Positions 26,501-41,500 of a stretch of DNA of 64,000 nucleotides are shown here, piece after piece. The notes beneath the pieces are model-generated. The model did not search any database. It worked only from the letters and a program-made list of their open reading frames with translations, and was not told where the DNA came from. The stretch lies in contig NW_022145611.1 of the NCBI RefSeq assembly GCF_000002235.5, positions 10,380,342 through 10,444,341 of the forward strand. The letters are read 5' to 3'. Numbering within the stretch: position 1 is the first letter of the stretch; each line of letters opens with the position of its first letter. This DNA is from Strongylocentrotus purpuratus. Taxonomy: Eukaryota > Echinodermata > Echinoidea > Camarodonta > Strongylocentrotidae. Position numbers and translations under genes: made by a program.

Positions 26501-29500
26501 TCTACTATCACTCCAACGCTCTCCTTACGAATTCCAACGTTACACTCCTAGTTAGACAACAAGAGACAAAATATGTAGAGTACTTGGCAGACAAACAAAT
26601 CAGTCAGATTTCTCTCATTTTAATGAATAAATTACAAGAAAACCAAAATTCTGAAGAGATTTGAAATCAGTTTCTTCTAAAGTATAGCAGTAGGTACATG
26701 CAGGCCTACATAAGACATGAAAAATTCATTATTCAGAACACACAATTGCTGCAATATGAAGTCTCCTCATTTCTTTTGTAATTCATGTCAAATCTTTACC
26801 TTTCACAGTGGATGTAAAACAAACAAGCTTTCAAAGGGGTGTTGAAATTTATGTATATCGAAGAGATGACATAAATCACAGTGTATTTCCTCATCTGTCA
26901 TGATACTTGCAATCACTACTTGCACTCACTACACATTCTTTCACTGAAATCAAGGCTGTGAGAGATAAGGCCTGCTCTGTATTACTAATAATGTTGTGAA
27001 TGATAATATTGACTGATATGTGACTCTGCTGTACCTGCATGATGCGGGCTGCATTGCTCCACTTCTCCACCCAGGCCTCCGTCAGCTGATCAACTCTTTG
27101 CTCGTTCTCCTGCAGCATGCGACAGATGTTTTGGTCTTGAATCAGTGAAGCTTGTGAGCTTGCCTACATGATAGAATGATGATATTGCACTGTTAAGAAA
27201 ATTAACTATTGGCCATTGAACACGAAAGTGCAAGGACTTTAACTTAAAGGGGATCAAAGACTAAAAAGAATGTTAATCTTTAGTCTATACAGTTCTGTGC
27301 TAGTATATATTCAATAATAAGATTTAAATTGTTTCTTTCCTAAAGATATACTTCAAATGTACAACACTTTAAATAAAGGTAAAAGGGCCGTAGGTGGTCA
27401 ATGTACCCATATACACACACACATAAAATAGTGCTTGAGTTAACATCTGTACTCCCTTCGAAATCAACTGGCCCCAAAATGTTACCAGATTTTAGTACAC
27501 AAAGTTTTTATTTTTTTCCGGCATAACTATAATTTACCGATTTGTTATTGCAAATAGGCCGAGAGGGAATTAAATATTTAATTCTAAAGAAATTAATCTG
27601 TTTGTATTTTGCTACAATTCATAATTTTCCTTAGAGGGAAAAAAACATCTCCTAAAATACAAAAGTCAAATACACATCAACCTATTACATAATAAACATG
27701 TAGGCCAAATAATGTCAACCATATCTTTATCTAAATTAAACAGGATAAATATGATGAGACTAGAAGTATTGCATAATATAATGTTGTGAAAGACAAATAA
27801 TTTAAATGTAAATGTGTGACACATTATGACACGAACATGTGCACATACATGTAAATGGCAAAATAGATGACACCATAATCATAACATCTCACTTTTCTTA
27901 TTATCTAGCTCTATTTTCTTCTCCTTATTCCCCCCCCCCCCCCTCTCGCTCTCTCTCTCTCTTTCTCTCCCTCTCCTGTCAACATGTTTCTTGAAATGTA
28001 GTGACACTCTTTTGACCCTAATCACTTTGAATGGTATCATGCTTATCAATGATTGGTTGGTTATCAATTACAGTCATCACATACTTGAGGGATTAAAGAT
28101 TAAAAACAAACACAATCATATCAGCTGTCTAGTAGCCTACTATATAGCTGCCTATTGATAGTAAGAGGCTATATAACTAATTTGAATATAACTGGTTTGA
28201 TTAGAGCATGTAATATCTTTTTAAAGATCTCAAACAATATGAATTAAACTCTGAATAAAGCTAGAAAGGGGTATTTTTTATATGTTCTTTAACAATTTTC
28301 TGTGATAAATTATCCTCTATGAAATATGCAATGGTGAATGATTAGAATGAATGCTTTCACACATAATAATCTGGAATTCGTTGTACAGATTATCCTCTAT
28401 GCAAAATACAATGCTGAATAATTAGAATGAATGCTTTCACACAAGTCAAGAATTTGTTGTACAGTTATCTAGTCTAATTCTTACATGCAAAAGACCTCTG
28501 AACAACATGCAAATGATACAGAGAAAACAAGATTCAGAATCATACTGGACGTAATGTGAAATAATTTCAACGCCTTTTCTTTCGATTGTGCATGGTGACA
28601 AATATATTCAATTCAAATCCAACTCAATGTTTGATCAACCATCTTGTCACAAATAAAGCTTTTTTAAGTACTGTAACATTATTGAGAGCCAGGATTAATG
28701 CCCTCCTAGCACTCAGCCAAATAATGCAATAATTTTGTTGTAAAGATAAGATTACTCAACCCTGGAACGGATAACATTACGTGTTCAGATAAGGTACAGA
28801 GTACAAGCAGCATCACACAATCACACGTTAATTATCACGCAAAATCACATAAACGAGACAAGTAGTCAAAGTACGCCACGCTACTCAACATGCACGACAT
28901 CTATTAAACGAGAACTCACCAGGCTGGCGCTGTTCAGGAGCATGCGTAACCTGTCGATCTCGTCCCTCAGCTCGCGGATCAGCCTTACGTTGCGATCCTG
29001 CAGGGGAGGAGAAAGTTGATGAAGGAAAATTAGGCCATGGGCTCTCCTCTTCATCTTAATCAATTTAACTTTCGTATGATTTCCACAAGACAGTGTTTCT
29101 CGATCTACTTCATCATGAATGCTATGTGAATGACTGAATGTACATCGCACAGACACACAGAGAGAGAGAGAGAATCGCTACGTGCCGATGATGAGAGGAT
29201 CCAACCTGCTATCGGGCTGAGCAGCACGAATGCTAATAAACATCATCCAGGCCTCAGGAAATGGCACAACAGTTCATAAAAGATGCACGCACTTGAAAAC
29301 CTCAGTAACCTCAGTCGTTCTGCAGCAACAGCAACAGAGGCAAGTCTTAATGGAAGGCGTCAATACAGGGGTAGCGTTACCCCGGTCTGTATGCATGACC
29401 AGGTTGTTAGGATTGTTTTACAAGACAATATTTGATATAGATACGCTATCAGGAGGTTACCGAAGGGTTTCAAAAACAATGAAGAGGTTGAATAGTAGGG

Positions 29501-32500
29501 ACAGTCACACCTAAAGTATGCATAGAGAGGTACAGTTATATTTATCTCAACAAAACAAACTCTGTTTACGATGTAAAGGTACATGAAGGTACCCTATAGT
29601 ACATAAGATGTTTTAATGATATATTATATGGCAGTTCTAATCAGTCGATCTTTACAATGCCAGATTTGTCACTCTGCCAATGCAGGGTGTGAAAGTACTC
29701 TAGAAAAAAATTAATTGGAAACAATCGAATCACTGAAGAAATTTAATGAAAATGGATATTACCTCTGGAAAGCTTTAAAAAGTCTCTCCAAACAAAAAAG
29801 CTTTGAAAAACAATCATGTGTACAGAATTGCTAAGAGGTCACTTATATTATTCTCAAAATTCATCAAATCTCAGCCTGATGATTGAGTTTAAGTATACAC
29901 ACACAAACAACAAAAAATAGTCTTAGCAAAGAATATAAAATATACCTTACTGATGTGTAGTGTAACTACCAAAAGGAAAATAAATAAATTAAAATGAAAG
30001 TTGAAGGAGAAAATCACAATAATAGAGAACAAATAATACACATACACGTCTCGAAAAAGGTTACATTGTCATGATAATATTATTATCAAATGTGAATAAA
30101 GATAAATCCAATAATTTTAACTTACCTCATTCACAATGGGTTGATTGATTATGTGCTTTGCTCGTCTTGCATATCTCAATGTGCTCATTGTTTCGTTATA
30201 ATGAATGGAAGCTGGCGAGATTGCTGGAACGGGAAAGAATGAAAGAATGTATAAACACATTCTAAAGGAAATTTATGGTACATGTACATTGCATCATTAA
30301 AAAAAACTCCACGGGTGGTTTAAATGGATCTAAGTATAATGTTACAATTTTGACAATGACCTTTACTTGTTTAAAAAAATTAAAAATAACTGATAACATT
30401 TGACATTCTATTAACAACATAAAACATCAGCCAACAACAATAAGTGCAATCGTAAATATCTAATACCCAAGGGAAATTTTGCAAACAGCAACTTCAAATA
30501 TTGTATTTTAGACCTGAACTTTTCTGATTTAATGGGACCCTCAAGATGTTAAAATGTACATTTTCTCTCCAGTACAATACACAAGATTTCAAAGTTTAAA
30601 TTTGATGTCATATATGCTCCATGAAAGCATGAAAAATGGGTTTATCACAAAGAAAAAGACATTATGAGGTAAAGAATATCCCTTGTGTTTGACTACTAAA
30701 CAATGTTGTGTTCTAAAAGCAGACATGTTGTTATTGGATATCAACTGGATACATTATTCAAAACATTTGTACAAAATTGTTATAAATTATTTTATCAAAA
30801 TCTAGAGGTTTAGAGTCAATGACTGCAAATCTCTGAATCAAAACACATCCAAAATTTGCAAGAATACATCCAGACGCAACCATAGCTGTGACATCTTACA
30901 CTATTGTTCATTTGAAATTGAACACATTCCCAAATTGGTATGCCACTCGCATTACACAAAAACATGAGTCTACTCTACCGAACCAATCACATAATTTACC
31001 CCCACTGAGTCGTCACGAACACGCCGTTGCCATCACAAACTGTAAGATCACTGTATTTATCACCAAATTAGACTCAATCTTCCACCATCACAACAATGAG
31101 AGTGCACATTCATAGGTACAAATGAACACTCCTTTCTAACACACAGGCAACACATGTCCTAAGATGCTAATGGCTCTTTGAACACGCACAACAAATAAGC
31201 GGCGTTATACAGGTGTCATGTTCCTAGCATTGTCCCATAACCCAAAAGAGACCCTGCAAATTGAAAAGCCTTTGTCCGCCGCTTTAAAAGGGCAATTAGC
31301 GGAGGATTTGTCCTCTCCTAAGTCATGCTTTCTTCTCTTATGAATGAGATGGTGGTTGAAATTGTGTTTGATTGAATGACTTGAGCAAATAGAGGGGATA
31401 CTGAGTTATTGGGGTATAAGGCCATTACTAACACTCAAGACATAAATATATATTTTTCAGGTGATCTCTTCGTAATTCATGTGAAAACAAATATGAATAC
31501 GATTGTATGTTTTAAGTCAACATACTTTCAGAACATTCAAAATACATGTGACATGTCTAAGCTTTTAATCAATATCTAGATGTTTTCAACAAACAAAAAA
31601 TTGTTGAAGAGTGCTATTTGTTTCCTCAAATGAGTAAGAAATGAGAAGAACAAAAATAAGAAAACAAATGTCAATACACATTTGAATCCCATTAAAACCC
31701 TGTAATATTTGGAAGAAATTTCATCCCCAAGCTTTGAAAGGTGTAAAAAAGATGCAATATTAAGCTAGTTAGAAATAGAAAGTCATTTAAACTGACACAA
31801 AAGTAAAACAAAGGATAAACTGCAATTCCAAAAACAAATACACACATACATAGATCATTGATGTTCTGGTCTTAGTTTCTACAAGTAGGATACATGACAC
31901 AACATATTTGGGGTTCACACAAAAAGATTGCCACAGTATGACTGTGGCTGTACTGATATTCAAGAAAAATAATGAATTACATTGACAGAAATGGAGATGA
32001 AAAGACGGACATCCTTACAAACATAAAGACAAGCAAACTCACTTGCAATCATGATAGTCTTAGAATTTCCCCAAGACATACTGATAGAAAAACAGAAACA
32101 CCAACAAAGAAGCTAGAACTGATTGCCTCTGGGTGATTGAGGCTTTACTGCACTGTCAGTTTTTTTAAAGAAATTACTTACAAATAGACAGAACGAAGAA
32201 GGGGCAAATGAACAAACAAACAAATTATGAGACAGACAGAAAGAAAGACAGAGAGCCCAACAAACGTAAAGACAAGCAAACTCACTTCCAATCATGATAG
32301 TTTTGGAATTTCCCAAAAAAAACATACTGATAGAAGACAGAAAGACCAACAAACATACAAACTCACTTGCAATCATGATGGTCTTCGAGTTTCCTCCCAG
32401 ACTGTCCTTGAGGAGCCAAGTAAGGATGGAGTTGCGGTAAGGCACGTAGTTAGTCCTGCGTCGTGGACCTGAGAGGGCGTCCCAGTCTTCGCTCATGGAC

Positions 32501-35500
32501 AGGCTCTCCATACTGGCAGCCGTGAGGGAGCTGGCAGCAGCTGCATTGGTACAAACAAGATTTAGAGTTACTTAATGGACTTGAAATATTCATATTGATT
32601 CCACGCTGCACTTCTTTTAAGCTTTATTTATATAATAATAATAATCTTTTAAAGTCCACTCCAAATTTTATTAAACCGAAACGGAAATTCTTTTTGCCCA
32701 ATTGATCGTGAGCCCGGCAGCCACTGAGCAGCGCCAGATCGACGTTGCTCTATCCCTTATTGTTGAACGCCAAACAAGTTAGCAACAACTCCCATCTTTT
32801 AACGTCTTTTGGTAAGACGCACACAATAAAGAAAATCTCTGATGACTCTATGAAAAAAAAATTGAATACGGACCATTGATCTATAATCCTAGTTTATTTC
32901 ACTTATATTGATTAAAAAAATGAATACCTCATTCATATTTTTCCTTCATTCGACACAGAAAGAGCCTGAATTAATCTTCAAGAATGACAAAAAGCTTACA
33001 ATAACCAGCAGTACTGAGTGCCTCAAAAAGTTGTTACTTTAAAATCGTTATGTAGAAAAGTGAACATACACATTGTATAATATCAATATTACAGTTACCG
33101 GTATGTGCATTGTGTATATCTGCATAAGAAAACAATTGCACATCTTTATTTGTTCTTGAATGTTGATCTGAAGCAAAAACAAACAAGAACCCATCACCTG
33201 AAACACCCAAAATTTGACAGCAAAAGCAACACTCATGAATCCAAGTGGAGGTAAAAAAAAATCATTAATACAAACAAACCACATGATTAATGATAATGTA
33301 AGAAGAAAAATTAAAACGCACAGAATCTTGTGAGCGACAACACATTTTTCACTGCTAAATCTCCTATCACAATTTAAAAAAATGATATTGAAGTCTAATA
33401 CAAAGTTTTCGGTGTCAACATTTAAAAAATCTCCAGTTAAACACAGATTTAAAATAACTCATTATATATTAAATTATTAACACAGAATAATTTTCTAGAG
33501 CTCATACAACCTTATTGAATTTCATAAAAATATGAATTAGTTGTTATATGGGATTGTCTTGTATATAAAGGTGGTATACTCTGAATATTGTCAAGATTAA
33601 ATATTGACATTCAATCACACATCAGGAGGGATAACTGAGTGGTTAGTCAATCAAATATCATAAGGCATATATTGTATTCTCTCTATATATCATTATAATT
33701 CAATATTGATTAGGGGTCAACATTTATTGTTATTTATCAAATGTTAATTGTATAAAAAAATATTAAGAGGGCATGAACAATTAAGATATACATGTTTGTT
33801 ATCCAGTAAAGTATCAAACTTATAAATAAAGTTATCTATCGAGAGCCCGCCAAGAGGGCATTTTCCTTGTACATAATGCCCCTACATATATACCTATCTC
33901 TCAGCATTATAAAAACACGGTTGCAATCATTTAAAAAAAAAAAAATTTAGGATACTTTTTAAAGTAATTCCAAATCCTCAATGAATCGCCCCCAGAAAAT
34001 GTGATCAGATTATGAAATCTTTGTTTAGATGTTCATCAAAATGATTCCAACCATGTTTAACAACCATATTAAAAAGTAGTCAGTTGATGATGAGAACTCT
34101 GAAGACTGAAATTCAATCTTTTGTTGAAGCTGCACATCAATTTACATCAAAAGAAACAAGAAGCATCATGGTAATCAAACTCAGAAAGAATGAAATAAAA
34201 TATTATAAAAAAAATACAAATATTAAAGATGATAGAAAGTAGCATTGATTTGAAATTCAAAATACAACAAGGAAAAAACAAAACACCTAATAGCCAGGAA
34301 TACTTTGACGATTATAAGCATCTCTCTTTTAGTAAAAAAAAAAAATAGAAGAGAGTTTTTCAAATTAATTTCTGAAATCAAATAAAGTTTGGTTCTGGCA
34401 AAAACTATCAAACCCCATTTTTTCCCCTTCAAATATGAAAGCCTCAGAGTGGCATGCATGGGCATTATTTTTTTCAATTCTGAAAATGATATAAACCCCT
34501 TAAATCAAATCTTTGAAAACAAATATGAAGGCCATCTAAGTCTCTGCTTTGTAATATCTACTATTCAAAGGAAGATTGTGTACTCTTGTTAAAAACTTGC
34601 TCCTCTAGTAGTACACAAAAATACAGAACGATTCCTATTTAATACATTACAAATTCTGGAAAACTTTGCTATAAGTAGTAGTTCCTGAATATACATGTAT
34701 ATGTATCTTTGAAATATTTCATACAAGTCAAGTGTGAAGTTTGAAGGCAATCAGAAAAGAATTCAAATCAATGCCACTGCATCTCTGAGCATGATGAATA
34801 GATTGTGAGATTTTAAAACACAAGATAACAATTAGATCAAACAATATCAATGGACAGAAAGATAGGAGAGTTTAAAGAGCAAATCAAGAACGTAAGTTCT
34901 GTGGCAGCTTGAGGAAGGTGTGTTCTGCATGATTACTGACAAAAATAATCCACATTGTTGATAAAAAAACACAAATTTTGGTAGGGTAATGTAAACTAAA
35001 AACCCTTGCAAATTCAAGAATGGTTAAAATTCAGGAATGTTTCATGACACTCAAGGATTGAATCACTATGAGTTTTTGTATTACATGACAGTTTCTTGTC
35101 TAGAAAACAACTGTCATTACAAATTTGTGAAAATTTCATTTTGCAAGAGTTTCTGGTTTTGCAGTAAATGCATCTTTATCATAATCACCAATAAAAAAAT
35201 ATTAAATGGGAAAAATAGATCCATTTTTTTTCTCTTTTGGATCACATGAATTGATTGGGTAAAAAAAAAACTCAGTAAGATTCAGTCTTTGTACACAATG
35301 AACACACCTATCACAAGGATGCTTTTTGATCATCACCACGCCAACAAGTAGTTGTGAGCTTTATCTTGGTGCAGTACACAGCACGAAATACATATCTATA
35401 CTTTTCATTCAGTGTGCAGCCATTGGAGTACACTACACTGTAATGTGCTTGGAAATTGTTTGTATATTTCATTCCAATATGCTTCGAAAAATACATATAA

Positions 35501-38500
35501 ATTTTCTCTATTTCATTCTTATTTGATTTGGAATATATAGGGAACATAAGGATTTGTATATTTCATTCCAATATATTTGGAATATACATATTTGTATATT
35601 TCATTCCAAAGTGTTTTGAATAAAAGTATTTGTACATTTGATTCCAGTATGTTTGGAATATTTATATTATATTCATATTTGTACATTAAATTCCAATATA
35701 TTTTGAATATACATATTTGTACATTTGATTCCAATATGTTTGGAATATACATATTTGTTTATTTCACTCAAAGTGCTTGGAATATATTCGTATATGTGAT
35801 CAGATTATATATGCAAATATCATTTCATGTGCTTCGGTAGTTTGGAGCTGTGTACAAACCAGAAAGTTGTCATGCAACAAAATGTTGTGCAGTGTGAATA
35901 CACTTTTTTTAATATGAAGTCAAAAGGCAGAAAAGTCATGATTTCTTGTTAAGCTGTTAGACCAAATCACACACAGATGCAAATGACTGGGACTTTGCCA
36001 TCAACTTGATTTCTGCAAAGTTTAAGAGAATAGAACAAATCAGTGCACAATTATTTTGCAAAGAGGATTTAAAGAAAGAGTATAAATCAAATTGAAAATG
36101 CATTGTGCAACTCAACAAAGAAGTTGAGTTGGACATATACAAAATTTTGTCTAATTTAATTAAAGCTCTGATTTTGTTTGTTTTTCATACGCAAGACGAA
36201 GAGCTACTGTACAATAACATGTACAGTACCAGAATGAGTTTGAGCACTAAAACATAAATGTAAATTATCTAACAAGTTGCTTGCTTTCCACTTGCATCTG
36301 TGTGATCTATAGTCTTTGTAGTAGAAGCTTGAATGGTGAAATCATAATGGAACAAAAGAAGACAATTGCTGGAGAAATCTTACCAGAATCTAGTATTTCT
36401 TCTCCTGTTGTATACATAAACAGTGTACATAGACAAAAATATGATATCATGAAAAGCTGGAACATGAAGAGTTTGTTTATCAATTTACTGCAAGAAAGCT
36501 GTCAATGCATCTATCAGACTTGCATAATAAAAAAACACTGCATACAAGTAATTGAAATGATCTATATCCATTCAAAAGTCATCCAAAGGATCCAAGAAAA
36601 GAATGAAATCTATATGGTATAGCCTTCTTACAAAAAGTTATAGGATTCCCAAACCAGACATAAAGATCTTTCCTGAATAAATGAAATAAGGGCAATTCCA
36701 AATTAGTTTCTTCCATATGTTTCCAAAATAATTGATTTTTTGTGTAACCGAAGATTCTGTCAAGTTCATAGCTCTATTACAGTTTGAATCAGACCACGGA
36801 AAATGACACTCTTTATGATCAAGATTGCTTATTTTTCTTCATTTGTGGTACATGTAGTATGAAACAGTAATAGATCAAATACCTAGCCAGGACCTACCCT
36901 CAAACTTCCACCAATGTTTATATGACCTAAAGATTTGAAAATGCAAAAAATTAATTTCATTCAAATATGCATACAGTGCACTAAAAGTACACATACATTG
37001 GCAGATCTAGGATTGTTTGGAGGGCACAACAACATTTTGGAAGTTGTCTTCCCAATCATCCACAACACACAACCTGCAATAACTGTACTCATTATCTCTA
37101 TAGGTCTGGTTTAAGAAAGAAACAAAATAGTACATTTAGCTATAACTATAGAGTTGAAATATAGTTGGATGTGATGAGACTGGCTGAGTTGACCACAAAG
37201 ATGAAATTTCGGTTACAAAGAGAGGAGGGGGAGAGGGAGGTATATAAAAATGATGATGATGAGAGTAATATGTTTGCCTGTATGCAAGAATACAGATGTA
37301 CCTCTCTTTTTTTGCCTAGCAGTCAACCAAGTCTCTGGGAGAGACTTAGAAAGATCCGTTTGGGGTCCTGCAGGGAAAATTATTTATAAGTCTGGTTTAG
37401 ATTTACGAAAATATAGTCCACTAAGAGCCAGAAAGGCGTTATTGAACTCTAAGTTAAAGTATACAAGTTTAATAACGCCCTATCCGCTCCAAACATACCA
37501 TTTAGAAAAGCTAGAAGCCAAAATATATGTCACATAATAATAGTGGGTTCTTGTATAGCGCTCATATCTGTCAGACTTGACACTCCTGGCACTCCACAGT
37601 ATAACCCCGACTTTAGCTTGGCTGCCATTATGGCGCTCTTGCATTTTAAGGAATTCATTTCTGCCAGGTACCTATTTACATCACTTATGTCGAGTGTGGC
37701 AAATGTAGATAAATGTCTTGCCAAAGGACATTAGTGCCGCGGCGGCACTTGAACCGCGGATCTGGTAATCCACAGTCCAGTGACATATCCACTTAACCAA
37801 GACACCACTTAACCAAGACACCTCTATTATTATTAATACTAAAATTAAATTTGCTAGGCTTCCTGAGATGTTCACTGGGGTAGTAGCTTTACCAAACATT
37901 GAAATACAGGGTTTTTTTTCTTTTAAAAAGCTTCCATTTGTTCATTTCATTTTATTTCAATAAATTAGATACCGGTACTATTTGAAGTAGTTTGCCCTAT
38001 TTTGCTACTTGTTTGAAGAACACTGAAATAAAACTACCCACAACCACACACTGTAACACTGGCTTAGGATCTGTCAGATAATAATAGCCGATGTAACCAA
38101 TTCTACCTACATATTTAGAGGCAAACAATTGAATACCTGTAATGCATGAGTACTTTGAGAAAATACCTAATGAATAAGTGAATTTCCCGCCAATTTTCAA
38201 TGTGATTGTCTTTTGCTCAGCAGAGTGTAATGTTTGTTGTAGAAATTCATTTGAAACTACAATTGAAACTATGTTTGTTTTTACAGTTCCAGTGATATCA
38301 TCTTAACAAAGGACTATCTGCTTATCTTTTGTTTCTTTGGAGCAATTAATTATTGATGTTAAACCACTCGAAAGTTCATTATGTTATGCCTCAGTGGCTG
38401 CATAAGGTGAGAAAAACTGTAGTTTACTACTTTGTTAAAAAACACAAAATCAAGCTCCCACTATAACTTTCTTTTTTAAAGCCAGATAAATAAAATAAAA

Positions 38501-41500
38501 AATCATCTAGTATTTAAATACAAGAGATCAAATTAAACGTGGTTACTGATAGACGGTGTAAAAATAATTACTCCAGGATTTTTTTTACAGTATAAGTTTG
38601 TGGAAGTTGTGGGTAATTAACTGATTGCTTTAACAAAATAAAAAGGACGATAAGGACAGTATGTGCATAACTGCCTATATATTTTCCCCTTCCATTTTCA
38701 AAATGAATTTAAAAAAAATACTAAGTATGTTGCCAATAAGTGAAACCTACGATACCATTCAATAAACAATTTATTCATCCAACTTTTAAGCTATACAATG
38801 AAATTAATATCTACAGAAACCATCCATCTCTCTTTATCTTGATCTCAAAAAAAAAGGGTAAAAGAGATAAAAAGGCATTTTGACCACTTGGTTTAATAAT
38901 CTACAGTTCCACAACAAATATTGACCTTTTTGCCAATAATAGCCACGTTTTATACCTACCTAGCGCTTGTATACAGTTGCCCAGGGTTACCAGCGATTTG
39001 TTGATATTAGCGCCCTCTTGCAATCTGTCTTTGCTAGAGTTGATCGATGCCCGTTCGCTGAAAGAGTTGGAAGAAATGGAAGAGAGATTGAGTAAACACA
39101 TAATGGGGCATAGTCATCATTTCAAAAGATTATTAGATATTGCTGTTTTCTGAGTAGAGGCAAGAAGATATGGTACTAAAAAGGGAATTAAAAAACAGAG
39201 AGGAAATAATGAGTAACTTTACAAATGCACACTCAAGAAGCAGATTTTTATTAAGTATAAAACGAGTAATTTATAGATGGTATCCATGGTAACTTGGAAG
39301 CATTTTAATCATTAAGTGTTTTATGACAATTACGTACTACTTTCGGTGCCTATAATGTGAAGAGCAATGTCCACAAACAAAACCTTGGTGGGAATTGGAT
39401 TAAAATGATCATGTTTCATTTGCCATGCAGTCTGTATAAATCTTTCATCTTTAAACATGTACCAAATTGAGACACTTTAACAAAACAAAAATCATGGTAT
39501 CATCTTTAATCAGTCATTAAATGATGATCGATGGAACTCATTAGAGGATTAAAACAGGGCTCATTTCTGGATTATGTCAACATTGAAATTGGTGTATGCA
39601 TGATACTATAATATAATAAAAAGCACATGAATCTGGATATGTGAGGAGAAGGGAAAGAAGACAGAGGGAGAGGAGGAGAGAGAGAGAGAAGAGAGAGAAA
39701 AGTTATAAAATTAAGTGGACAGAGAGAAAACAGAGACATGAATATATAAAAGAAGGAGGAAAGATGGATATAGAAACACAGGAAAAGAGTTTAGAGAAAG
39801 ACAGAAAATGGTGAGAGAATAGAACTAGAGACAGAAACCAATAAACTAACAGCAATTCAGAAACAAAAGCAATATAGACCCAAAAGAGAAGAAAGAGTTG
39901 CAAAAAAAGAAAAGCAAATGTAAATAGAAAGAGAGAAATGAAGAAAAAAAAGATAGAAGGCTGAAAGAAGGAGGCATGGGGGGATGAGGAGCATAGGAGA
40001 GAGACAGGGAACTGAGGAGAGATGGAGAAAATGAGACAGATTCTATGATATATAAAGAGAGAGTGAAAGGGAGAGACGAAAGACATACAGAGAGAGAGAG
40101 ACAGAGACAGAGCGAGAGACAGACAGATACAGACAGACAAATTAAAAAAAGGGGGAGAGAGAGAGAAGAACCCAAAGAGGTACAAAAGGAATGAAAAAGA
40201 AACAGCAAAAGATAAAGCAAGAAAGAGGAAGAATAAGAAATGAGAGGGACACCCACATACCTAATCAATCAAATATGACGTCCCCCAAGCCATTTCGCCA
40301 ATGTAACATGAAATAATTTAAACAATAATTCCAATCATGTGATGGCCTAATTACATACCCTCATTTCTAAATCCCAAATCAATTTCAACCTTTTATCAAG
40401 TTAACATTAGAGTATTGGGCATGCTTCAAGCTTAATACACATGTACTATAATTCCCATTCTGAAGCAATCACAACTATATCAGAGACTCTACACATGTTA
40501 CATCCTTATTTGTTCAATATACAAACTGCAGAAAACACACATGTATTCATCTTACACAAACAGAAAGAAAATGCATACAAGGTTATATGAACAGAAAAAA
40601 AAAAAAAAAAAAGAACAACCTCAATTTCTTAATGCATTCAGTTTCTACAATAATATTGCATGGCATTGAAAAGAATACTTTTTTGACCGACTTCATTTGT
40701 CAGTATTTATTCAGGCAGCATTGTATGACAATGAACAGAGGTATTCATCAAAGGAAATGCTTTTAAAATAGATGAGCAGGCAGAGATATGGCCAGCTAGT
40801 TTCTTGAGGCTATATTTTCACATGTCTGTTACCTAATGAACTGAGTAAAGTAAGATCTCTGAAGTCACAAACTGAATGCCTCGGTCTTGGTTTTTGTCTG
40901 AACAAAACAAAATTATACAGTTGCCTCCGAACATCTAGTTTTATTTTTTTTTAAAGTGATTTACAGGTGTACTCTATTTTCCATACAAGTTTTTTCCCCA
41001 CAATTTTGAAAATCTTCCCCTGAAGTAGAATACGGGCTAATGATCCAAAATAATGGATAAATGATTATATAAGTATCATCAATTTTCATTTAAACTTGAA
41101 CTATTTGACTCAATGTCTGCTGATTTGGACAAATTGCTACCCAGAGGGATTTGCTGATTTTGCATGATTATATTCAAAATGAAAAAAAGCACCTTTAACA
41201 TGAACTATACATGTACATCCCTATAAATATGATAGGGCCATCTACCATGATCATTATGTGGTTACCTCATTTAATCACCCTTCTTCATTCACTTCATGCT
41301 AGACTACCTCTCCATTCACGGGAGTATGATCATGCTCTTCCATGCATGAGTTTCATTCATACTTAATAGCTTGAGGTACATCCTTTTAGGTGTCAAGTCC
41401 GCAAGTCCCTACCACAATGCATTATGCATTATGCATTAACACCTTTCATATTTTATGGTTCAATGTTCAACATGTCTAACAGCAGACCAAACCAAAGTGT

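Noticed and set aside
35459-35795. CRISPR-like regular spacing
   Set aside because: The units are contiguous AT-rich tandem repeats without distinct spacers, in an animal intron.
39703-40268. Minus-strand frames of 140-160 codons rich in Ser, Leu and Phe
   Set aside because: Low-complexity translation of the GA tract.
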